Shown here: positions 30,276 through 37,574 of the stretch, one piece after another
How positions within the stretch are numbered: the stretch's first letter is position 1
Layout: each line of letters starts with the position of its first letter
Source: CAYVIB01 sp964451365
GTDB lineage: Bacteria > Pseudomonadota > Gammaproteobacteria > Pseudomonadales > Cellvibrionaceae
Assembly (NCBI GenBank): GCA_964451365.1
Contig: CAYVIB010000010.1
Span: 1 to 64,000, forward strand
Direction: 5' to 3'
DNA: 64,000 nt
Program-made: the position numbers and the translations under genes
The notes under the pieces: model-generated
Seen by the model: the letters and a program-made list of their open reading frames with translations, nothing else
Database searches by the model: none
What the model was told of the DNA's origin: nothing

Positions 30276-31691
30276 ATGAACAAGACAAGCGTTATATTGC
30301 GCCGGATCGCCATGCCGCTGGCGATGCTGGCCACCGCGCTGGCTGCCAGCCAGGCATTTTCCATCACGAAAGGCGCGGATATCAGCTGGATTACGGAGAT
30401 GGAGGCCAACGGCTACCGCTTCTACGACGATTACGGCAACGAAAGGGATGTGCTGCAAATTCTCAAGAACCACGGCATGGATTCCGTCCGCCTGCGGGTG
30501 TGGGTCGACCCGGACGGTGGCTGGAACGGCATCGATGACACCATCGCCAAGGCCCAGCGGGTAAAAGCCGCCGGCATGCGGCTGATGATCGACTTTCACT
30601 ACAGCGACAGTTGGGCGGACCCGGGTAAGCAATACAAGCCGGCCGCGTGGCGCAACCTGTCGTTCGAGGATCTGATGTCCACCGTCTGGTGGTACACCCT
30701 CGACACCCTCACCGCGCTGAAAAATGCCGGAATCACGCCCGACTGGGTGCAGGTGGGTAACGAAACCAACAACGGCATGCTCTGGGAAGACGGCCGCGCT
30801 TCGGCCAATATGCGCAATTTTGCCTGGCTGGTAAATTCCGGGCACGACGCGGTGAAGGAGGTTTTCCCCAACACCAAGGTTATTGTGCATATCTCCAACT
30901 GCCACGACAACGGCCTGTTCCGCTGGATATTCGACGGCCTGCGCGACAATGGCGCCCGCTGGGATATCATCGGCGCGTCCAGCTATCCCACCACCAGCGG
31001 CCTGGATTGGCGCGAAGCCAACCGGCGTTGCCTGAACAACCTGAATGACATGGTGTCCCGCTACAACCGGGATGTGATGATCGCCGAGGTCGGCGTGCCC
31101 TGGGACCACAGCGAAGGCAGGGCCATTGTCGCAGACCTGGTCAGCAAGATACAGCAGGTCTCCGGCGGCCGCGGCCTGGGAATTTTCTATTGGGAGCCAC
31201 AGGCGTACAGCTGGCGCGGCTACACCCTGGGGGCGTGGAACCCGAATACACAACAGCCCACGGACATTCTCGATGCCTTTCAAGGCGGCTCAAACAGCTC
31301 AAGCAGTTCATCGTCGAGTAGCTCATCGTCCACCTCCGGTTCGTCGAGCTCCAGTTCATCCAGTTCCAGCTCATCCAGTTCCAGTTCGGGTGGAAGCTCA
31401 AGCCAGCAGTGCAACTGGTACGGTACCCTGCTGCCCCTGTGTCGCAATCAAACCAACGGCTGGGGATGGGAAAACAGCCAGAGTTGCGTGGGGTCCAACA
31501 CCTGCAGCTCACAGCCAAGCCCCTACGGCATCGTCGGCGCCAGCAGTTCATCATCGTCCGGCGGTTCGTCCGGCAACGGCACCTGCAACTGGTACGGCAC
31601 CAGTTATCCCCTTTGCGTCAACACCCAAAACGGCTGGGGCTGGGAAAACAATCGCAGCTGTATTTCGCGGGCAACCTGCGACAGCCAATGA
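30276..31691 (+). CDS. Secreted GH53 endo-beta-1,4-galactanase with two CBM10 modules
   Basis: 471 residues. Signal peptide with cleavage near SQAFS. GH53 TIM barrel (about 30-335): KGADISWITEMEANG, VRLRVWVDPDG, IDFHYSDSWADPGKQ, acid/base Glu163 in QVGNETNNG, nucleophile Glu271 in IAEVGVPW, and IFYWEPQAY. A poly-Ser linker (about 341-373) and two CBM10 modules follow, each starting CNWYG and containing NGWGWEN, with a second short Ser linker. CBM10 binds crystalline cellulose, so the enzyme would be held on plant cell wall while cutting galactan. GAGAGC and GAAGAGGAAA precede the start; the second fits the ATG at 30276. Confidence 0.94.
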   Translation: MNKTSVILRRIAMPLAMLATALAASQAFSITKGADISWITEMEANGYRFYDDYGNERDVLQILKNHGMDSVRLRVWVDPDGGWNGIDDTIAKAQRVKAAGMRLMIDFHYSDSWADPGKQYKPAAWRNLSFEDLMSTVWWYTLDTLTALKNAGITPDWVQVGNETNNGMLWEDGRASANMRNFAWLVNSGHDAVKEVFPNTKVIVHISNCHDNGLFRWIFDGLRDNGARWDIIGASSYPTTSGLDWREANRRCLNNLNDMVSRYNRDVMIAEVGVPWDHSEGRAIVADLVSKIQQVSGGRGLGIFYWEPQAYSWRGYTLGAWNPNTQQPTDILDAFQGGSNSSSSSSSSSSSSTSGSSSSSSSSSSSSSSSSGGSSSQQCNWYGTLLPLCRNQTNGWGWENSQSCVGSNTCSSQPSPYGIVGASSSSSSGGSSGNGTCNWYGTSYPLCVNTQNGWGWENNRSCISRATCDSQ

Positions 31692-31720
31692 TTTTGAACA
31701 GGCTTCTGTTCAACGATCCA

Positions 31721-31746
31721 GGCCGGGCGTGCCCGGCCATTTTTTT
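31721..31746 (+). terminator. Rho-independent terminator of the GH53 gene
   Basis: Stem GGCCGGG / CCCGGCC (31721-31727 and 31732-31738) with a 4-nt loop, followed by seven T residues. Confidence 0.92.
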
Positions 31747-31764
31747 CGGGGAATTAAAACCGGT

Positions 31765-32664
31765 TTACAGGCCTTTTAAGATCACCAGGACCGGGCGATG
31801 GTCGGAAAGCTCGAATGCCTTTTTATAATCATTACCCGGAACAGGCACCACGCTTACCGACGCCCGGCCAATCATTGTATTACTTGCCGTTGTCCCCACG
31901 GCCAGCAATGTCTTCGGATTGCGGTACACCAGGTCCAGACCTTCCGCGTGAAGAACAGGGCCCTGACTGGTAATGGTGGTCGACGAATTGGTTCGCTCCA
32001 GCTCCAGGGGAAGATTGACGACCCGAAAATCATGTCCCAGGCCGGTCATATTGAAATCACCAACGAACAGGTCTATATGGTCCTTCAGGTAGTGTTGAAA
32101 CGCATAGTTCAAAATTGGCGCTGCCCCGGTGGCCGGCCCCGGTGCGTGCCAGGCGGCGATGCGAATCGGGGTTTGCGTTCCATCCGGCTTGGTCAGAACA
32201 AAATTAAAAACCGCGGGAATCCTGAAATCCTTCTGTCCCACGGAAAATCTGGACAAAATGGTTTCGTTGGTCGAAGATTGCAACGCCGTCATACCCACCT
32301 GTCTCAGGAATGAGTCGTACGGGTGCTGCGCGAACACCTCGAGCTTAAACCCCTTACCCATACCGTGTTTCGACTTTGGGCCGGTTAAACAGGATTTTGA
32401 AAAAACCAGCCACACATATTCGTTCGTGCCCACCTGGTACTTGTAGCCGCCCCATTCGAGCCGCTGCGATCCGGTTGCGGTCGATTTCGCCAACCCTTTT
32501 TCAAACTTGTCCACGAACTCCCTTCCCATATGGTTACACTGCTTGTTTTCGTAGAAAAACATAATGTGACCGCTTTCGGATTGATCCAGGATATCCTGGA
32601 GATAATTGGTCACTTTCTCCCAGCGCAAATGTTTTATGTTCCATGAGACGACATTCAACCGCAT
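31765..32664 (-). CDS. Endonuclease/exonuclease/phosphatase (EEP) fold protein
   Basis: 299 residues, no signal peptide or membrane segment. EEP superfamily motifs: VVSWNIKHL at the start, Glu in FYENKQ, AAWHAPGP (catalytic His region), FVGDFNM (Asp-x-Asn) and LSDHRPVLV at the end, so all key metal and catalytic positions are present. Substrate could be DNA, RNA or a phospho-ester. GGAG lies 8 bp upstream of the ATG at 32664. It is at the left border of an accessory-looking region and is convergent with the GH53 gene. Its cytoplasmic location leaves open a nuclease role in defence or toxicity, for which there is no further evidence. Confidence 0.8.
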   Translation of the reverse strand: MRLNVVSWNIKHLRWEKVTNYLQDILDQSESGHIMFFYENKQCNHMGREFVDKFEKGLAKSTATGSQRLEWGGYKYQVGTNEYVWLVFSKSCLTGPKSKHGMGKGFKLEVFAQHPYDSFLRQVGMTALQSSTNETILSRFSVGQKDFRIPAVFNFVLTKPDGTQTPIRIAAWHAPGPATGAAPILNYAFQHYLKDHIDLFVGDFNMTGLGHDFRVVNLPLELERTNSSTTITSQGPVLHAEGLDLVYRNPKTLLAVGTTASNTMIGRASVSVVPVPGNDYKKAFELSDHRPVLVILKGL

Positions 32665-32992
32665 CTGTATGCTCCAACATTAGTTATTAATTATTTTTTA
32701 ACGAAAGCCAATTAACAGCGGCAACAGGAGGATTAGCGAAATATTTTCCATCTGTTTGGCGTTCGCCCATTTTATGTCGCTTTTGTGGACAAAGGGTAAT
32801 TTTTGCGGCGTTCCCGATGCCGACGCCGACAGAAGAGGTTTTTAATGCCAACCCCGGAGGTAAAGGCGGGTTAATTAAATTTGGAACCTGCCTCCGCAGG
32901 GCGCCCACAAAAGGGCGCCTCCTTCAACAGATGGCGGGTAGCTCTCCCTAAAAGCAAGTTCCCGGGAAGACTCCAATCTTTCGAAGTCGGCA
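32665..32992. other. 328-bp intergenic region
   Basis: No convincing gene. Contains an inverted repeat with arms GGGCGCC and GGCGCCC-like sequence around 32899-32922 in the tail of the minus-strand hydrolase gene; it could act as a terminator or REP-like repeat. Confidence 0.5.
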
Positions 32993-33817
32993 TCAAGCCG
33001 CGCGAGCAAAACGTTTACTCAACAGATATTCGACAATAAGGTTGACAGTTTCCTGTGGCTTCTCTATATGAAACAGGTGGTCTGTATCCGGTATTGTCGT
33101 AAAATACGCGTTTGGTATTTCATCCGCCAATTCTTGACACCTTTCCTTTGTAACATAGGGATCCATTTCACCTGTAAAACAAAGCGTCGGGCATTTGATC
33201 ATATCCAAATCTTCTGGATAATACGTCATCAAACGAATGGAGTTATAAATGAAACACCAGAACTGCGATGTTGAATATCGCGCCGCTTTACGCATGGTAG
33301 CCTTAATAATTAATTCCTGGCGCGGAATTCGTTCATTTTCGACGGTCAAAAGATTCAGGAAGTCCGCCGCGAAACGTTGTGGGTTCCGCAGGCAGTCAGC
33401 CATCAGGCCCAGAACGGTGGCCCATTCGGCCTGCGGGATTTCCCGCATCGATCCGGCCAGCACCAACTTCCTCAGCCAGTGGTTGTTGTGCTTGGCAAAT
33501 TCGATGGCGATTGGCGTGGCGTAGCTGCAAACCACCAGGTTCACGGGTTGTTTTATATAAGTTTCTATAAAAGAGGTCAGACAGTCGGAAAGGAAATGAA
33601 TGGAATGATGCGGATGCAGAGGTTGTGTCATACCGGTTCCGGGAAGTTCGAGAACCCAGTAATCAAAATCCTCCGCAAAACCGCTGTTAAATTCCTTGAT
33701 CGTTTCGATTTCCTGCAGGTTTCCAGGAATAAACAGCAGTGGTGACGCACCCGCTTTTTTTGTGTGCATGAATCGCGCTTCGTAATTATTTATTGAAATA
33801 TTGCTGATCTGATACAT
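32993..33817 (-). CDS. Alpha/beta hydrolase
   Basis: About 274 residues from the ATG at 33817 (MYQISN), preceded by GGAG; the frame continues further upstream but with no family character. Features: oxyanion region LLFIPGNLQE, nucleophile elbow VVCSYATP with Ser, acid Asp in TGEMDPYV, and catalytic His in PDTDHLFHIEKP, so the triad looks complete. The elbow is C-S-Y-A rather than the usual G-x-S-x-G, which is unusual. No signal peptide. It is divergent from an XRE-type regulator with only 36 bp between the two start codons, suggesting the regulator controls it or that the two form a unit. Confidence 0.83.
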   Translation of the reverse strand: MYQISNISINNYEARFMHTKKAGASPLLFIPGNLQEIETIKEFNSGFAEDFDYWVLELPGTGMTQPLHPHHSIHFLSDCLTSFIETYIKQPVNLVVCSYATPIAIEFAKHNNHWLRKLVLAGSMREIPQAEWATVLGLMADCLRNPQRFAADFLNLLTVENERIPRQELIIKATMRKAARYSTSQFWCFIYNSIRLMTYYPEDLDMIKCPTLCFTGEMDPYVTKERCQELADEIPNAYFTTIPDTDHLFHIEKPQETVNLIVEYLLSKRFARAA

Positions 33818-33853
33818 ATTTATTGCTCCAATTAAAGATACAAGTTGATTTCG

Positions 33854-34735
33854 ATGACAGGCAAGCCACCTAATAAAAAGATACACCTTCCGGACAAAAA
33901 CGAAATACGCCGTCTAAATGATTATCAAGACGCCTTTAACAGGGAATGTGCGGGAGCAATCAAATGGATTTACAAAGTACAAAAATGGAAGAGCAAGGAG
34001 CTTGAGAGAAAAATTCCGGGTGTGCCTGCCTCCGTTTGGCGCGCATATGGACAACAGGGCTACGGCAGCGCACGTTCACTGCACATTTGCGCGGCGCTGT
34101 CGTGGCTGACGCAAATTACAATGTCTGCTTATTACTACGGTAATAAGATTGAAAGCTTCTGGCCTGAAGTCGACAGCGATGTGATTGAATGTATCGCCTA
34201 CTCCGGACTGCTTCCCACCGAATTGTTTGAATACCTGATTCAGCAACTTCTGCTCAAGGCCGGAGGCGCGCAAAACAACAATGGCTTCACCCGGCAGTCG
34301 CTGGACCAACTGGCGCAATACCCCAATGACCACTTCCTTATGCCGGATGTGCTGAATATCGATGCGTTCAAGCGGGACTACTACTACTCCGTCGCAATTA
34401 ACCTTCGAAAATTCCGCGAGCACAACGGCCTGCGCAAGGAGGATATGGCCTTTGTTTTGGCCATTCCGGTAGGCAAGTATGAAACATTCGAGGACCCGGA
34501 AAAACCGACCGCTATTCCCCTTTATGCCGCCATGCGTCTCAAATTGGGGTTCCAGATCGAGAATACCGTGTCATTCACCGATCACATGCGCGAATTCAAT
34601 GCGTTTACCAATGCCCGCAATATCCAGCAACTCAGGGAGGCCGTTATTATTAACCTGATGCGCTCGGTAAATTCCAATTTGAGGAAGAAATTCGTCAAGT
34701 TGGCGCATGAAATCATGCAGTTCCACCTGAACTGA
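33854..34735 (+). CDS. XRE/HTH-type regulator with an unusual N-terminal domain
   Basis: 293 residues from the ATG at 33854 (MTGKPP); the frame could also begin at a TTG at 33845. The first 180 residues (NDYQDAFNRECAGAIKWIYK..., SARSLHICAALSWLTQ, AYSGLLPTELFEYLIQQLLLKAGG) match no family I recognise. Residues about 185-245 look like a HTH: INLRKFREHNGLRKEDMAFVLAIPVGKYETFEDP. The C-terminal 45 residues are helical. It is divergent from the alpha/beta hydrolase and lies 86 bp upstream of the structured element at 34821. No good ribosome site precedes the start. A role controlling the neighbouring hydrolase and structured transcript is a guess. Confidence 0.72.
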   Translation: MTGKPPNKKIHLPDKNEIRRLNDYQDAFNRECAGAIKWIYKVQKWKSKELERKIPGVPASVWRAYGQQGYGSARSLHICAALSWLTQITMSAYYYGNKIESFWPEVDSDVIECIAYSGLLPTELFEYLIQQLLLKAGGAQNNNGFTRQSLDQLAQYPNDHFLMPDVLNIDAFKRDYYYSVAINLRKFREHNGLRKEDMAFVLAIPVGKYETFEDPEKPTAIPLYAAMRLKLGFQIENTVSFTDHMREFNAFTNARNIQQLREAVIINLMRSVNSNLRKKFVKLAHEIMQFHLN

Positions 34736-34777
34736 CCTCTCTCTGCCTTTTAACTCCAAAACAACAAACCAGCTTGC

Positions 34778-34806
34778 TTGTTCATAAGGAACAAGGCCAC
34801 TAGTAT
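34778..34806 (+). promoter_or_regulatory. Sigma-70-like promoter of the structured element
   Basis: TTGTTC at 34778-34783, a 17-bp spacer, and TAGTAT at 34801-34806. Transcription would begin about 34813, only some 8 nt before the 5' arm of the 18-bp terminal stem. Confidence 0.5.
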
Positions 34807-34820
34807 CTTTTCCCGCTTGT

Positions 34821-35085
34821 CCGGATATTGCACGAGGGGGTCGGGAGTTACGGGCCTTCTCTAAAGTGCCGGTGGTAAGGCGATTTTGGACCGCGCACCC
34901 CGATCCCTGGTTACTCCGGGGCACGAGGCGGCGGCCCCGGAATGCGGCGCCCCGACACTCGGGAGATGCGGTGTAAAACCCGACTGGATAGTGAGGGTAT
35001 GAACTGATTACCCACGGAATTTGCCAGGCCCCCGAACTGGTTAAGATTCCGGAAAGACACTATCGCACCCTCGTGCAATATCCGG
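34821..35085 (+). ncRNA. Highly structured 265-nt element closed by a perfect 18-bp stem (candidate ncRNA or leader)
   Basis: The 5' arm CCGGATATTGCACGAGGG (34821-34838) pairs without mismatch with 34868-type distance sequence at 35068-35085 (CCCTCGTGCAATATCCGG). Inside are further complementary segments: TCCGGGGC / GCCCCGGA (34915-34922 and 34934-34941), GATAGTG / CACTATC (34987-34993 and 35058-35064) and GGGTA / TACCC (34995-34999 and 35009-35013). The interior is G+C-rich and has no long open frame. It is not a family I recognise (not RNase P, tmRNA, 6S or a known riboswitch). It ends 34 bp before the start of the small protein at 35120 and could be its leader, an independent RNA, or a MITE; no clear target duplication flanks it. 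Confidence 0.55.
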
Positions 35086-35119
35086 GCTACCTAGAAGTTT
35101 TTGGAAAAGGTTTAATTAG

Positions 35120-35404
35120 ATGTCCGATAAAAATAATGAGAAGGTTGTACTTGGTTCAACTTGTTCATTTTGTGCAGAACGCAGCGGGAAGGAAAAGAAA
35201 GTTAAACCCGATGATGCCTTTATCAAGTCGGAGATGATGGCCGAGGAGCATATCGACCGCATCCAGACAGCCATTCAGGAACTCGCCTCCGGTAATACCG
35301 ACATTTGCCTCGACCTGCTCAGGAGCATCGAGGAGAAAATGCATGTGACACTCGCTTTTGGCGAACTCTTCGATATTGAGAGTACGGGCACGAAAGTTCA
35401 CTAG
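35120..35404 (+). CDS. Small unknown protein with a CxxC motif
   Basis: 94 residues. GGAAAAGG precedes the ATG at 35120. STCSFCAER near the N-terminus could be a zinc knuckle or redox pair, followed by a Lys-rich patch (KEKKVKPDD) and a helical region (AEEHIDRIQTAIQELASGNTD). No family recognised and no signal peptide. It lies immediately after the structured element, so its expression may depend on that RNA. Protein-like composition supports a real gene. An adaptor or immunity-type role is possible but has no direct support. Confidence 0.6.
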   Translation: MSDKNNEKVVLGSTCSFCAERSGKEKKVKPDDAFIKSEMMAEEHIDRIQTAIQELASGNTDICLDLLRSIEEKMHVTLAFGELFDIESTGTKVH

Positions 35405-35685
35405 CCGGTAAACCCGGCTTCGTTCAGGTGGGGCCAAGCCCCGCCGATACGCCAGCAGTACCACCTTTATCCCGCCGCTTGAATGGCTGCTTCTGTTGTC
35501 GGGAACAATCATAAAAGGCGGTCTTGGCGCCGAGCCCTCCTTTCCCTTCAGCTCATCCGCAATGCGGATATTCCAGATAAAATCTGTCTCCCCCTTCGAG
35601 GTCCCTGGATCTCCGTTGCGCGAAGATGACGACCGTCACGTCGCATCAATCCGCATGTACCCAAGGCCCCGGTGGTTCGCATCGT

Positions 35686-36096
35686 TTAATGAACCTGCAC
35701 GAAGTGGGAAACCGACGGCACCCCCTGGTCCGACACGATAAACAACATGTAATACCCGGGAGGAGCAATCCTGCCGTTCGGCGGCGCCTTCAGGGTAAGA
35801 ACATTTCCCGACCGGGTGGTAATCTCCAGGTCGATCGCGCGCTGGCTCTGGTCGTAGGCGTGAGTTACCGCTCCCGGCGCAATCAACACCGCGTTGCGGA
35901 CATTCCAGCCCGAGACGGCGGAGTTCAGCGAAACAGTGAAGGACTGGCCAAATGCCGGGCTTGTGTCGCTCACCCAGTCGATAACCGGCCGCGGCTTACC
36001 ACTTTCCAGGTAGGGTGGGCTGAAAATCTCGACACGCCGCTCGGGCCATTTGTATGGATAGGGGTTCCAGGCGTGGTCACGGCCGGCGGTCATCAT
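35686..36096 (-). pseudogene. C-terminal remnant of a galactose/glyoxal oxidase-like gene
   Basis: 137 codons encode only the C-terminal end and Ig-like domain (DUF1929-like) of a copper radical oxidase: MMTAGRDHAW, RRVEIFSPPYLESGKPRP, VLIAPGAVTHAYDQSQR and IAPPGYYMLFIVSDQGVPS. The kelch propeller, with the Cys-Tyr cofactor and most copper ligands, is absent. The gene is cut at about 36100, where sequence of an opposite-strand Fic remnant begins. No start codon context or signal peptide is present, so expression as a useful protein is unlikely. Confidence 0.85.
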
Positions 36097-36120
36097 CGGT
36101 TTACGCTCGACAACCCCTCG

Positions 36121-36461
36121 CCTGAACCTGGGAAGCCTGACTGGAATTTTTTGCCGAAGCCGTTATCGTTACCGCCACTCAGGCGGCAGAAACCGCTCAA
36201 CAGCTTCTCGATCTTTCGAATCGGGATCGAAACAAAATAAAACGCCTTGGCAGGACTGCTCTGATGGAGCATCCTATTGCCACTTCGGGATGGCTGGTAG
36301 AAAAGACAGCGCTCGTCCACCTGGAGCAACTCGGCATCGTAAAAGAACTTACCGCTCAAAAGCGCAACCGGCTGTTTAGCTATACGGAATACATTGAGAT
36401 CATCAACAGCGGTACGGAGCTACCGGCAACTAAACAATTTTTTTCCCGCTCTTCGCCTTAA
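36121..36461 (+). pseudogene. C-terminal remnant of a Fic-family gene
   Basis: The plus strand encodes a Fic-protein tail: LEFFAEAVIVTATQAAETAQQ from 36141, then DLSNRDRNKIKRLGRTALMEHP and the winged-helix end LVHLEQLGIVKELTAQKRNRLFSYTEY..INSGTE. Upstream (36121-36140) NPSPEPGKPDW continues in another frame, showing a frameshift near 36140. The Fic core with HPFxxGNGR is missing. The tail overlaps the 3' end of the minus-strand toxin-like gene at 36430. This marks deletion and rearrangement in the island. Confidence 0.78.
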
Positions 36462-37458
36462 TCCACTCCCCATACTCCTCCACATACTGCGGCAGTAACT
36501 CCCTGAACTTATCCTTGTGGTTACCCGATGCCACCATATGCATCAATTCATGCTGTCCGGGTCCGTAAACGGATTCACGTTCGCTACGCTCGGTAAGCAT
36601 CAGGTTTTCCGGCGTGGTGGCAATATCCGGATAACGGGCTTTGAACATCAGGTGGTGTACTTCGGAGGGCCGGCCACTCACCTCTCTAAGCACGTCGTTC
36701 AAAGTCACGTTGCCCAGCGATTCGGCGACAAAATCCCTGGTAATCTGCGAGCGCATAACGCTGTAGAGGGGAATCCCGGTTTTGGAGCCGGTATAGTCAT
36801 CCAAATTACCGGTCCAGGCGGCATTCAGAAAGGGGTTGAACCCCAGGTGCAGCGGTACGGACGCTTCGAATTGCGCGTGCAAATCACTCACGGTTGAAGA
36901 ACTCAGTGTACCCTTCCTGTTCCTGCCTACATCGAAACCGACGCGGCTGGCCAGGTCGTCGTATGTTTTCACCACCGACTGTGTCGGATGACCAAAGCTG
37001 TTAAGGATGTCCTGTACACCTGGGTCGGTGGTGGCAAAACTGCCGATGCCGGTGACGTCCCACTCATAAGGGTTGGATGTTGTCGATACACCGGTTGCAA
37101 TCTGTCTTGCCTGATCGATTGTGTAATGGTTTATGGGGTCGTCATGCAACTGCTGAACGGTTTTCATCGCGCCGAGGCTCAGGTTACGCATCGCATGCGT
37201 GGTAACCGCGAGGGTGCCGGGCTTATAACTGCCGACAACCCGCTGAACCACTTCGCCACCGGCCGGGTTGCCGGTGGCGGTATCGTTTGACTGAGTGGTT
37301 TGTTCCGCCTCGGCATTGTTCGTCTGCCGCCGCTTTCTTTGCGCAATCTTTTCGGGCCGGTTATCCACATAACTCATCCCTCTTTTTTTCGCGCCGCTAT
37401 TGAGTGAACCTGCATTCTCTAAAGATGTTCTTTTGTTTTCTACTTTCGGTGCGAGCAT
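36430..37458 (-). CDS. Toxin-like protein with DNR leader and HNH/His-rich C-terminus
   Basis: About 342 residues from the ATG at 37458, preceded by AAGGAAG. The N-terminus carries GMSYVDNRPEKIAQRKRR, a DNRPE-type leader often found on polymorphic or contractile-injection cargo proteins, then a Thr/Asn/Ser/Gln-rich segment. The C-terminal third has SEVHHLMFKARYPDIATTPENLML and GQHELMHMVASG, a His/Asn arrangement resembling HNH-type nucleases. The leader is shared with the upstream gene. No signal peptide. A nuclease toxin is inferred; the active site should be tested before trusting this. No immunity gene is recognised. Confidence 0.65.
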   Translation of the reverse strand: MLAPKVENKRTSLENAGSLNSGAKKRGMSYVDNRPEKIAQRKRRQTNNAEAEQTTQSNDTATGNPAGGEVVQRVVGSYKPGTLAVTTHAMRNLSLGAMKTVQQLHDDPINHYTIDQARQIATGVSTTSNPYEWDVTGIGSFATTDPGVQDILNSFGHPTQSVVKTYDDLASRVGFDVGRNRKGTLSSSTVSDLHAQFEASVPLHLGFNPFLNAAWTGNLDDYTGSKTGIPLYSVMRSQITRDFVAESLGNVTLNDVLREVSGRPSEVHHLMFKARYPDIATTPENLMLTERSERESVYGPGQHELMHMVASGNHKDKFRELLPQYVEEYGEWIKAKSGKKIV

Positions 37459-37574
37459 ATTTGACTTCCTTTTTTGTTTTTCTATACGAGGCCCGGCGCA
37501 ATATTTCAAACGGCGGCGGGCAGTTGGTAACGATGTGATGTTGTCAGCAACTTGAAGCAGTGAATAGCAACGGT

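Noticed and set aside
31300..31400. Microsatellite or CRISPR-like repeats
   Set aside because: The repetitive DNA here and at 19180-19370 encodes poly-Ser linkers in frame. No CRISPR array or cas gene was seen anywhere in the window.
33006..33016. Third copy of the LacI operator
   Set aside because: A partial AAACGTTTAC match lies inside the 3' end of the alpha/beta hydrolase gene, lacks symmetry and is not near a promoter of the galactan locus.
34736..35119. Retron, group II intron or known riboswitch
   Set aside because: No reverse transcriptase gene is nearby, and no domain V-like intron end or known aptamer core was recognised. The stem alone does not define a retron.
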